From Spirochaetota bacterium (GTDB lineage Bacteria; Spirochaetota; UBA4802; JAKQUI01): a stretch of 64,000 nucleotides of DNA. Made by a program: the position numbers and the translations under genes. The notes beneath the pieces were generated by a model that saw nothing but the letters and a program-made list of their open reading frames with translations, ran no database searches and was not told where the DNA came from. Location of the stretch: assembly GCA_029562645.1 (NCBI GenBank), contig JAKQUI010000084.1:1-64000 (forward strand). Reading direction: 5' to 3'. Below, in pieces: positions 7,520 through 15,382 of this stretch. Numbering within the stretch: the stretch's first letter is position 1; every line of letters begins with the position of its first letter.

Positions 7520-8458
7520 TCACGTCCGCTCGCGCAGGCAGTAGAAGTTCCCGCGACCCGACTGGCGTTTTTCCAGCACGCCGTCGTTCATGAGGCGCGT
7601 AACGGTGCGGTTCACGTCTGCGGCCGGGAGCCCCAGCGCGCTCGAGAGGTCCTCGAGGGTCGAGGGGCGACGGGCGACGGTTGCGACGATGGTGTTCGCG
7701 ACATCGCCTCCCGCGGGCCGTACGGGACCGGCGTGGGCCGGCTTGCCGACGATCTCGACCGGGTACGGCGCGAGAAAGTCGGCCACGAAGCGGAGCCGGT
7801 CCATCGGGGCCGGCTGGATCCATTCGACCGCGCCGGGCCGGTCGAGCGTATTGAGATGCACGCGGTCCGGGCCGATCATCGCAATCGCCTCTTTGAGTTT
7901 TTTAAGCTCGTCCTCGGTGTCGTTGATGCCCGACACGATGAACAGTTCGAGAATCATCTCCCCGCGGTATTCGCGCCGAAGCTCGACGAGGCCGCGGATG
8001 ATCCGCTTCGCGGTGATCCCGGGCGCCGGGCGCGCAATCTTCCGGAAGGCGTCCTCGCCGGCCGCATCGAGGGACGGGATGATGACGTCGATCGCGAGCA
8101 CGGCGCGCCGCACGTCGGGATCGTCGAAGCGCGTCGCGTTGGTGAGCAGCGCCACGCGGTACTCAGGAAACTCGCGCCGCAGGAAGGCGACGATCTCGCC
8201 CAGACCGCTGTGGAGCGTGGGCTCGCCGAACCCCGAGAAGGTGATCACGTCGAGGAGCGGACACGCCTGCAGGCATTCACGCAGCTCGTCGACCACCTCC
8301 GCGGTGGGCACGTATTCCGCGATGGCGTCGGTGCAGTTCGTGGTTTCTCCGCACTCGCAATAGATGCAGTTGAGCGAGCAGGTCTTGATCGGGACCAGGT
8401 CCACGCCCAACGAGCGTCCCAGCCGCCGCGAATTCACCGGACCGAACAGGTATTTCAT
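7520..8458 (-). CDS. Radical SAM protein with C-terminal winged helix
   Basis: 312 residues. The radical-SAM Cys triad is CSLNCIYC near residue 28, followed by a fourth nearby Cys (CEC). GFGEPTL is the usual SAM-binding region. After the TIM-barrel-like core, a C-terminal segment (about residues 255-305: RRPSTLEDLSSALGLPAADVNRTVTRL) looks like a winged helix. The family is widespread in anaerobes and its substrate is unknown to me. It starts 4 bases after the stop of the cyclic-nucleotide-binding gene, so the two are probably cotranscribed. Confidence 0.85.
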   Translation of the reverse strand: MKYLFGPVNSRRLGRSLGVDLVPIKTCSLNCIYCECGETTNCTDAIAEYVPTAEVVDELRECLQACPLLDVITFSGFGEPTLHSGLGEIVAFLRREFPEYRVALLTNATRFDDPDVRRAVLAIDVIIPSLDAAGEDAFRKIARPAPGITAKRIIRGLVELRREYRGEMILELFIVSGINDTEDELKKLKEAIAMIGPDRVHLNTLDRPGAVEWIQPAPMDRLRFVADFLAPYPVEIVGKPAHAGPVRPAGGDVANTIVATVARRPSTLEDLSSALGLPAADVNRTVTRLMNDGVLEKRQSGRGNFYCLRERT

Positions 8459-8466
8459 CGTTTCCC

Positions 8467-8862
8467 CTATACCTCGCCGGTGATCTGAAGGCGGTTGAGT
8501 TCGCTGATCTTGCCGATGAGGATCTCGTCGGTCTTCGCCAGGCGCTGCGCCAGGATGGTGACCATCTTCGCGGCGAAGCTGGGGTTTTTCAGCAGAAACG
8601 CCTTGAGCTGCGCAAGGTTGTCGATGTAGGCAAGCTGCACGTTGCCCACCGCGTGGGCGTTCGCGCTGCGCGGCGTGTTGGTAAACAGCGATATCTCGCC
8701 GAAGAAATCGCCCTTCTTGAGCGTTGCCACGGCAAAGCGGCTCTTGCCGTCCGTGAGGCTAATCTCCACCTCGCCCTCGAGGATGATGAACATCCGCTGC
8801 TCGGTCTTTCCGCTTTCGATGATCCGCTCGGTATTTGTATACTGCAGAACGCGGCCCGCCAT
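8467..8862 (-). CDS. Cyclic-nucleotide-binding domain protein
   Basis: 131 residues, essentially one CRP-type beta-roll. The phosphate-binding cassette reads GDFFGEISLFTNTPRSANAHA, with the Glu and Arg expected for cNMP contact. There is no DNA-binding domain, so it would act as a sensory subunit. The start at 8862 follows GAGGAGGGG; the longer open frame upstream is non-coding by composition and lacks a ribosome-binding site. First gene of a pair with the radical SAM protein. Confidence 0.85.
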   Translation of the reverse strand: MAGRVLQYTNTERIIESGKTEQRMFIILEGEVEISLTDGKSRFAVATLKKGDFFGEISLFTNTPRSANAHAVGNVQLAYIDNLAQLKAFLLKNPSFAAKMVTILAQRLAKTDEILIGKISELNRLQITGEV

Positions 8863-9020
8863 GTCCCCTCCTCGCCGCGACGCACTTCGCCCCGACGGCA
8901 TTGTCCCGCACAGTGGATGATTAGAAAAACGCGCGGGAAAAAAGCAATTGAAATTTTCCGACGCACATCGGATGCTTGCGCGCCGTCGAAGGCGACCCCC
9001 GAAGGAGATCATCACCCGAC

Positions 9021-10487
9021 ATGGAACGGTTCTTTCATCCCCGCTCGATCGTGCTCTTTGGCGCGAGCGAAAATCCCGGCAAGGGCGGGAACCAGGTGCT
9101 GCAGAACTTCCGGCAGTACATGGCCCGAAACGGCTACCCGGACCTCTTCATCGTACACCCGCGCGCCTCGTGCATCAATGGCGTTGCCTGCTATCGCTCC
9201 CTCGACGAGCTCCCGCGCAACGCGAACGGCGACACCCGCCTGGACCTCGCGGTGATCGTGCTCCCGGTCCCCGAGGTGATGGCGGCCGTCCGCGCCTGCG
9301 TCGCGCGCGAGGTCCGCGGCATCCTCATCGAATCCGGCAACCTCTCGAACGACGCCGACGAGGCCGCCCGCTTCGCCGCGGAGCTTCGCGCGCTCATTCG
9401 CGGACGCGACATCCGGATCGTGGGGCCCAACTCCATCGGCTTCAACGTGCCGGACCTTCGCTACTGCACGCCCATCAAGTACTACAGCCAGTTCCTGGAA
9501 TCGCGCGAGCGCAATGTCTCCATCGTGGGCCAGTCGGGACTGTTCGTGACGGGCTTCGTGGAATGGTTCTTCGATGCGGCGGGCCACGGCCAGCCCTTCG
9601 GCGTGTCGAACATCGCGGCCATCGGAAACAAGCTGGACGTGAACGAGTGCGACCTGCTGGAATACTATCTCGCCGACGCGAAGACGCACGCCGTGGGCAT
9701 GTACCTCGAAGACATCCGCGACGGCGCGCGCTTCGCGGACATCCTCCGGGATAACCGCGCCGGGAGACAAAAGCCCATCGTCCTCCTCAAGGCCGGCAAG
9801 AGCGAGAAAGGGAAGCAGGCCGTCTCGTCGCACACCGGATCGCTCGCGGGCAGCTACGCCGTGGTCGAGGCGATCGCGAAACAGTACGGCATGATGCTCG
9901 TGGAGACCTACGAGGAGCTCTTCGAGATGCTGTCCGTCGTGTGCCAGTTCCCGCGCATGCGGGGCGGGCGCGTCGGCGTGATCTCGGTCTCGGGATCGGG
10001 CTGCGTCCTCTCGTCCGATTTCGCCGAGAAGTACGGCATCGAGCTGCCGGAGCTCGACGGGGCGACCGTCGCGCGGTTGCGCCCGCTCTTCCCCGACTGG
10101 GCCCCCATCCACAACCCCATCGACACCTGGGCCTCGGTCGAGAAGGTGGGCCCCGAGGAAAGCTTCAGCCGCATCCTCGACATCTTCATCGAATCGGGCC
10201 GCTTCGACTGCATCCTGATGATGACCATCAGCTCGGCCTTCGCGGCGTTCGACTGGCAACACATCGGCGCCGTGCAGCGACAGCATCCCGGCATCCCCAT
10301 CATCGCCCACTTCTTCGGCGGCCAGTCCATCAACGAGAACATGTCGTTCGCAATGAAACACAGCATCCCGGTGATTCCCAACTTCGAGCACATCTTCAAA
10401 CTGCTGGGGATCCTGCGGGACTATTCGCGACGGATGGACAGGGCCGGGAAATTCCGGGACGGCGCGTCAGGGTCTCGCGGCGGATGA
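9021..10487 (+). CDS. CoA-binding protein, alpha-type subunit of NDP-forming acyl-CoA synthetase
   Basis: 488 residues, matching the alpha (CoA-binding plus ligase) part of ADP-forming acetyl-CoA synthetases. It has a Rossmann CoA-binding domain (SIVLFGASENPGKGG), an SCS-like domain with GPNSIGF and the ligase block KSEKGKQAVSSHTGSLAGS, whose His is the usual phosphorylated residue. The ATP-grasp beta domain is missing and no beta gene is adjacent. Either a separate subunit is encoded elsewhere or the protein has another role. The start at 9021 follows AAGGAGAT. The last 21 bases overlap the convergent rluA-type gene. Confidence 0.85.
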   Translation: MERFFHPRSIVLFGASENPGKGGNQVLQNFRQYMARNGYPDLFIVHPRASCINGVACYRSLDELPRNANGDTRLDLAVIVLPVPEVMAAVRACVAREVRGILIESGNLSNDADEAARFAAELRALIRGRDIRIVGPNSIGFNVPDLRYCTPIKYYSQFLESRERNVSIVGQSGLFVTGFVEWFFDAAGHGQPFGVSNIAAIGNKLDVNECDLLEYYLADAKTHAVGMYLEDIRDGARFADILRDNRAGRQKPIVLLKAGKSEKGKQAVSSHTGSLAGSYAVVEAIAKQYGMMLVETYEELFEMLSVVCQFPRMRGGRVGVISVSGSGCVLSSDFAEKYGIELPELDGATVARLRPLFPDWAPIHNPIDTWASVEKVGPEESFSRILDIFIESGRFDCILMMTISSAFAAFDWQHIGAVQRQHPGIPIIAHFFGGQSINENMSFAMKHSIPVIPNFEHIFKLLGILRDYSRRMDRAGKFRDGASGSRGG

Positions 10488-11459
10488 TGCCGATGATCCA
10501 GCTTCGAAAATGAACCGGCGCATGTCCTCCGGCACCGGCGCCTCGAAGCACAGGCGCTCCCGCGTCACCGGATGATCGAAGGAAAGCCGCGCGGCATGCA
10601 GCAGATGGCGCGGCGCCTCGAGCCACGGCCGCGGATCATACTCGCCCGCCTTGACGGCATGCACGTAGGCAAGGAACTCCTCGTCGGTGCGCCCGTAGAG
10701 CTTGTCGCCCGCGATCGGGTATCCGGCGTGCGCGAGGTGCACGCGGATCTGGTTGGTGCGCCCGGTGAGCGGCACGCAGCGAAGAAGCGTGAAACGCTCC
10801 AGGCGCTCGATCACCTCGAAGCGCGTCACCGCGCGCTTCGCGCCTGGCTCCTCGTCATCAACCACCCTCTTCTTTATGCTGATGCCGCTCGCGCGGTCGG
10901 GGACGATATAGCCCCCCACCTCGAAGGCATCGGCCGCCACAACGCCGCGCACGATCGCGCGATACTCCTTTTCCACCGTCCCGGCGCCGAACTGCCGCAT
11001 GAGCCCTCGATGGGCCGATTCAATTTTCGACACGAGCATGACGCCGCTCGTCTCGCGGTCCAACCGGTGCACCAGATTGAGCTTGCCCGCGAAACCCTGG
11101 GCGGCATATCGCTCGCGGATCATCCAGATGAAGGTGTTCTTGATGAAGCGTCCGTCGGCGTGCGCCGGGAGATTGCCGGGCTTGTCGGCGACGAGGAACG
11201 ACTCCTCGTCGTGGAGGATCGCGATATTCCCGTCCACCGGCGGCTCCTCGAGGAGGATGGTATACGCGACGAGATCGCCCTTGGCCAGGGGACGGTCCGC
11301 GTCCGACGCGCTCCCGTTCACCACTACCTTTCCGGCGGCGATGAGCGCCGCCCACTCCTCGCGACCGCGGTAGCGGAACCGGCCGCTCAGGAAATCGATG
11401 AGCGATCGCCCGGCGTACTGCTGCGTTATGCGCGATGTCAGGGTGGTTTCATCGATCAC
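10467..11459 (-). CDS. RluA-family pseudouridine synthase
   Basis: 330 residues. It isomerises uridine to pseudouridine in rRNA or tRNA. The catalytic Asp lies in HRLDRETSGVML. PLTGRTNQIRVHLAHAGYPI and GDKLYG are family hallmarks. A short S4-like N-terminus (SLIDFLSGRFRYRGREEW) precedes the catalytic domain. The chosen start is the GTG at 11459, which overlaps the upstream gene's TGA as GTGA and so suggests coupled translation. The specific modified site cannot be assigned. Confidence 0.88.
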   Translation of the reverse strand: MIDETTLTSRITQQYAGRSLIDFLSGRFRYRGREEWAALIAAGKVVVNGSASDADRPLAKGDLVAYTILLEEPPVDGNIAILHDEESFLVADKPGNLPAHADGRFIKNTFIWMIRERYAAQGFAGKLNLVHRLDRETSGVMLVSKIESAHRGLMRQFGAGTVEKEYRAIVRGVVAADAFEVGGYIVPDRASGISIKKRVVDDEEPGAKRAVTRFEVIERLERFTLLRCVPLTGRTNQIRVHLAHAGYPIAGDKLYGRTDEEFLAYVHAVKAGEYDPRPWLEAPRHLLHAARLSFDHPVTRERLCFEAPVPEDMRRFIFEAGSSASSAARP

Positions 11460-11905
11460 GATGCGCGGCCGGCCCTCAGAAAATGGCGGATGGCGAGCGC
11501 GATGAGGAACGTGAACGCGCCCACGGCGAACAGGAGCACGACGAGCGCCTCGTCCCGGCCCGTTCCCGGCGCGAACCGGTCCGGCCGCGCCGATAGGACG
11601 GCCCGGCCCATCGCGAGCCCCATGACGCCGATGAACGTGATCCAGCCGGCACACACGGCGATCATGCCCCGACGCGCCCACGGACGCCCCATGACAAGAC
11701 CGAGGGCCATCGCAATCCCGAATGCCGAGAGCGCGGGCATGGCGTAGCGAACGGCGGAAATACATCGTTCCATGGGCGCATCATTCGCCGCCTCACTGCC
11801 GACAAACAGGTTCACGAACAGGCCCTCGATCAACAAAATGATGAAGAGGACCAGAGAGACCTTTCCGGAGGTTTTCAGATCCATCGGAAGGCGTGCGGTT
11901 GTCAT
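11456..11905 (-). CDS. Membrane protein of unknown function, four predicted helices
   Basis: 149 residues with four hydrophobic segments (roughly residues 15-36, 52-72, 78-100 and 120-143). No recognised family. It is the middle gene of a tight minus-strand group: a 34-residue membrane peptide lies 30 bases upstream and the rluA-type gene overlaps its stop by four bases. That arrangement argues that it is expressed. Confidence 0.6.
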   Translation of the reverse strand: MTTARLPMDLKTSGKVSLVLFIILLIEGLFVNLFVGSEAANDAPMERCISAVRYAMPALSAFGIAMALGLVMGRPWARRGMIAVCAGWITFIGVMGLAMGRAVLSARPDRFAPGTGRDEALVVLLFAVGAFTFLIALAIRHFLRAGRAS

Positions 11906-11935
11906 GGCGGGCAGGGCCTCATCCTCCAGGCGGGA

Positions 11936-12040
11936 TTATTTCTTGGCGCGCGTGTCACGACGCGTCATGATAACCGCGACGGCAATACAGCCGCCGATGA
12001 TGACGACAATAAGAATCAGTTCGGGCATTCCCGGAAACAT
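11936..12040 (-). CDS. 34-residue single-span membrane peptide
   Basis: The reading is MFPGMPELILIVVIIGGC followed by a further hydrophobic run and a basic tail ending RDTRAKK. A good GGAGGTGAC ribosome-binding site sits directly before the ATG. The N-terminal GMPELILI segment recalls the TatA/TatB membrane helix, but the amphipathic helix that follows in Tat proteins is absent. Probable first gene of the operon with 11456-11905 and the pseudouridine synthase. Function unknown. Confidence 0.5.
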   Translation of the reverse strand: MFPGMPELILIVVIIGGCIAVAVIMTRRDTRAKK

Positions 12041-12219
12041 GTCACCTCCCTTCACGCGCCGCGTACGATCCGTGAGACCGTCGCGGCCACGCTATGCCGC
12101 GACGCTGTTTTTTGCAAATACTATAAAATCAAATTGACGGAATACCGCCGATACATCTTCATCATCACACTTCCGTACGCCGTGTGCGGAGGGACGCAGC
12201 AGAGATTAGGGAGCGCGCC

Positions 12220-13401
12220 ATGAGCGTCGAGATCAAGAAAAGCTACGAAGAGATAAACGCGAAGATCAGGCAGGGCACGGCCGTCGTTGTCACCGCCGAC
12301 GAGATGGTGGGGATCGTGAAGCGCGACGGCGCGAAGAGCGCATTCAACACGGTGGACGTGGTCACCACCGGCACGTTCGGGACCATGTGCTCCTCCGGCG
12401 CCTTTCTCAACTTCGGGCACACCAAGCCGCGCATGAAGGCCTCGAAGGTGTGGCTCAACGAAGTGGAGGCGTACGGCGGCATCGCGGCGGTCGACTGCTA
12501 CATCGGCGCGACCCAGGTGCAGGACGACGACCCGCTCAACAAGGTATATCCCGGCTCGTTTCACTATGGCGGCGGACACGTGATCGAGGACCTCATCGCC
12601 GGGCGAACGGTGAAGCTGCGGGCCAAGGGCTACGGAACGGACTGCTATCCGCTCAAGGAGTACGAGACCGCCATCACCATCGACGCCCTGCGCGACGCCA
12701 TTCTGTACAATCCGCGCAACGCCTATCAGAACTACAACTGCGCCGTAAACCTCTCCCGGCGGACCATCTACACCTACATGGGAATCCTCCGTCCCAACAT
12801 GGGAAACGCCACCTACTCGAGCGCCGGGGAGCTCTCGCCGCTGCTCAAGGACCCGTTCTACTGGACGCTGGGCACCGGGACCAAGATCTTCCTCGGCGGC
12901 GCCGTGGGCGCGATCGCCTGGCGGGGCACCCAGCACGCGCCGGACTGCCTGCGCGGGGACAACAGCGTCCCACGCGAGGGCGCGGGGACCATCGCCGTCA
13001 CCGGCGACATGAAGGAGATGAACGCGGAATTCATTCGCGGGGCATCGCTCACCGGGTACGGCTGTTCGCTCATGGTGGGGCTCGGCGTGCCCATTCCGAT
13101 TCTCAACGAGGACCTCGCGCGCTTCACCGGCGTGGGGGATGATGAGATCTTCTGCCAGGTGATCGACTACGGCGTAGATTATCCGTCTGGAAACCCGAAG
13201 AGCATCGCCGAGGTGAGCTACGCCGAGCTGAAGACCGGCCGCGTGACCGTACACGGCAAGGAAATCCCCGCGGCGCCGCTGTCGAGCTATCCGCTCGCGA
13301 AGCGCATCGCCGGAATCCTCCGCGACTGGATCAAGAGCGGCCAGTTCACCCTGGGCGTGCCGCAGATTCCCCTGCCGACCTGCCCGAACGACATGAAGTG
13401 A
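12220..13401 (+). CDS. DUF39/HcyBio homocysteine biosynthesis protein (aspartate-semialdehyde sulfurtransferase)
   Basis: 393 residues, full length for the COG1900 family. In methanogens, members convert L-aspartate semialdehyde and sulfide into homocysteine without an O-acylhomoserine intermediate. Conserved Cys are in TMCSSGAF (C57), VDCYIG (C93) and TDCYPL (C142); one or more would carry a persulfide. The start at 12220 was chosen over the frame opening at 12184 because TTAGGGAG precedes it. The next gene overlaps (TGATG) and belongs to the companion family COG2122; the NIL-ferredoxin partner is at 18335. Confidence 0.93.
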   Translation: MSVEIKKSYEEINAKIRQGTAVVVTADEMVGIVKRDGAKSAFNTVDVVTTGTFGTMCSSGAFLNFGHTKPRMKASKVWLNEVEAYGGIAAVDCYIGATQVQDDDPLNKVYPGSFHYGGGHVIEDLIAGRTVKLRAKGYGTDCYPLKEYETAITIDALRDAILYNPRNAYQNYNCAVNLSRRTIYTYMGILRPNMGNATYSSAGELSPLLKDPFYWTLGTGTKIFLGGAVGAIAWRGTQHAPDCLRGDNSVPREGAGTIAVTGDMKEMNAEFIRGASLTGYGCSLMVGLGVPIPILNEDLARFTGVGDDEIFCQVIDYGVDYPSGNPKSIAEVSYAELKTGRVTVHGKEIPAAPLSSYPLAKRIAGILRDWIKSGQFTLGVPQIPLPTCPNDMK

Positions 13402-14144
13402 TGCGCCACACCGAGCGCGCCTATCGGGACTTCTCCGATTCGGACCGCTGGAGGGCCTTTCACGTACGCGTGGAAACGACCGATCTCTACATCCGCGCGG
13501 CCGCCGATTACTCTTCGCGCGTACGCGATCTTGTCTCGCGTCTTCGCGGGGAGATACTCGCGCATATCGCGCAGCATCGCGACTTCCTGACCGCCCTTGC
13601 GCCGATCGCGCGCATCGACACCGCCTCTTATATTGTGAATTCAATGCTTGATGCGTCGGAGGCCGCCGGGGTGGGGCCGATGGCCGCCGTCGCGGGCGCC
13701 ATCGCCGCCGCGGTGGGGAGCGATCTCGCGGCGGACTCGAACGAGGTGATCGTAGAAAACGGCGGCGATATCTGGCTTCGGCTCGCCTCGCCCGCGCTGG
13801 TTGATGTCTACGCCCCGGGAACCCCCTTCGCGGGGCGCCTCGCGCTTCGGATCGATCCTGCGAAAACGCCGCTTGGGATTTGCACCTCATCGGGGAGAGT
13901 GGGCCCCTCGCTCAGCTTCGGCCGCGCCGACGCCGCGACGGTCCTCGCGACTGACGCCGCACTGGCCGACGCCGTGGCGACCGAGACCGGCAACCGCGCG
14001 CGTCGACCCGAAGACGCCGGAGCCGCGCTGGAGTACGCGCTCGGCGTACCCGGCGTCATTGGCGCGCTCGTCGTCATCCGCGACACCCTCGCCGTGCGGG
14101 GCGACATCGAGCTCGTCGATCCGTCGGATGACGGCGCGCGCTAG
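13401..14144 (+). CDS. UPF0280/COG2122 protein, sulfide-assimilation companion of DUF39
   Basis: 247 residues of the ApbE-like UPF0280 family (GAIAAAVGSDLAADSNEVIVENGGD; CTSSGRVGPSLSFGRADAATVLATDA is the core, given here as separate fragments around those residues). In Methanosarcina the COG2122 protein helps make homocysteine at low sulfide. Its start codon shares bases with the DUF39 stop (TGATG), so the two are translationally coupled. A GTG at 13398 is an alternative start that adds one residue. The exact chemistry is not settled. Confidence 0.85.
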   Translation: MRHTERAYRDFSDSDRWRAFHVRVETTDLYIRAAADYSSRVRDLVSRLRGEILAHIAQHRDFLTALAPIARIDTASYIVNSMLDASEAAGVGPMAAVAGAIAAAVGSDLAADSNEVIVENGGDIWLRLASPALVDVYAPGTPFAGRLALRIDPAKTPLGICTSSGRVGPSLSFGRADAATVLATDAALADAVATETGNRARRPEDAGAALEYALGVPGVIGALVVIRDTLAVRGDIELVDPSDDGAR

Positions 14145-15382
14145 CGCGCGATCGGCAATGCTATGGTGAAATTCACTTTGACGACCGGATCGCGCGTGAT
14201 GTCGGTGTGGTCCATAATATTCGAAACGGTCACGGACCCATCATGCCGCTTCAGTATCTTTTCGACCAGCGTGAGGCCAAGCCCGTAATCCAGCGTATTG
14301 TACTGTTCATAGGTCGAGCTCACTAGACGGAAGAAGGGCTCGAACACGAGGTTCTCGTATTCCGCGGGGATGCCTTCGATACCCCGCTCGTTCGCTCCGG
14401 GACGGTTGATGATGGAGATGGTCACGGACTCCGTGCGGTGATAATCAAGAATAACGAAGATGTCCGATCGCGGCTCGGAGAACTTGAGCGCATTGACCAG
14501 CAGCTCGGCGATCGCCTTGTACAAATTGCCGCTGTCGATGAGCACCGTGTCGCTTCCCGACCACGATTTCATTTCGCTGAGCCGAATCGTGTGGCCCTTG
14601 ATCGCGGCGGCCTCCCCGCGCTCTCTGATGACGAGCTGAATGAAGGCGTACAGATCCGCGAGCGAAACGGCCTCCCGTTTCAGCTCGTTGCAGATGATGT
14701 TGTTGATGTCGGAAAACACGTTGAGGGCGCGCTCCGCCATCTTCGCGTTTTCGTTGATGAGATTAAACAGGTTCGCGTCGATGCTGTAGGTGTCCCCCTC
14801 CCTCTTTGCCGATGTCGATATCAGGCTGATGAGCGTGAGGAGCGCGCCGAATCCCGCCCCCTGGTTGAAGCTCATGTGGAGGCTGGCGAAGAGGGTGCGG
14901 TCCACCCGGTCGTAATCGCGCTGGATGATCTTGTCGCTCCACTTGAACCACTCGAGCTGGTTCTCGAGCCGCACCACCTTCTCGCGCTCGATCGTGCGCC
15001 GCATACGCCTGCTTTCGGCCGCCTCGAAGGCCCGCTCCAGCTTGTAGAGCATCTCGGCGGATCGCGCCGGCTTGATGACGTAATCGTACACGCCCTTGCG
15101 CATAATGTCGATGATAACGTCGGGCTCGCTGTGAACGGTGAGCACGATCACGATCTGGTCCTCGTCGATCTTCTTGAGGCGGGTGACCAGCTCATTACCG
15201 TCCATCACCGGCATCTCGATATCGGTCACGACCACCGGGAAGGGACGCTCGCGATAGGCCTCGAGTGCGGCCGCCCCGTGTTCGCACAGGGTCACCGCAT
15301 AGCCGCTGGCGGCGAGCATCTCGCGAATGAGGTCGGCGCTCGCCGTTTCGTCCTCGGCAACCAGAATTCGCTTTTCGATCAT
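14141..15382 (-). CDS. Receiver-linked histidine-kinase-like protein
   Basis: 413 residues. The N-terminal receiver domain has phosphoacceptor Asp54 in VVTDIEMPVMDG and a conserved Lys in VIKPARS. A coiled linker follows, then a region with LFASLHMSFNQG that may hold a divergent phosphoacceptor His, and a C-terminal HATPase domain (ELLVNALKFSE; YGLGLTLVEKIL). There is no standard H-box, so autophosphorylation is uncertain. It overlaps the 3' end of the upstream hybrid kinase gene by four bases (ATGA), so the pair is one operon and probably one phosphorelay. Confidence 0.85.
   Translation of the reverse strand: MIEKRILVAEDETASADLIREMLAASGYAVTLCEHGAAALEAYRERPFPVVVTDIEMPVMDGNELVTRLKKIDEDQIVIVLTVHSEPDVIIDIMRKGVYDYVIKPARSAEMLYKLERAFEAAESRRMRRTIEREKVVRLENQLEWFKWSDKIIQRDYDRVDRTLFASLHMSFNQGAGFGALLTLISLISTSAKREGDTYSIDANLFNLINENAKMAERALNVFSDINNIICNELKREAVSLADLYAFIQLVIRERGEAAAIKGHTIRLSEMKSWSGSDTVLIDSGNLYKAIAELLVNALKFSEPRSDIFVILDYHRTESVTISIINRPGANERGIEGIPAEYENLVFEPFFRLVSSTYEQYNTLDYGLGLTLVEKILKRHDGSVTVSNIMDHTDITRDPVVKVNFTIALPIAR

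Noticed and set aside
12121-13890. Long open frame on the minus strand opposite the DUF39 gene
   Set aside because: Arg/Ala/His-rich translation typical of the antisense of a GC-rich gene; no family match, while the plus strand encodes two recognisable proteins.
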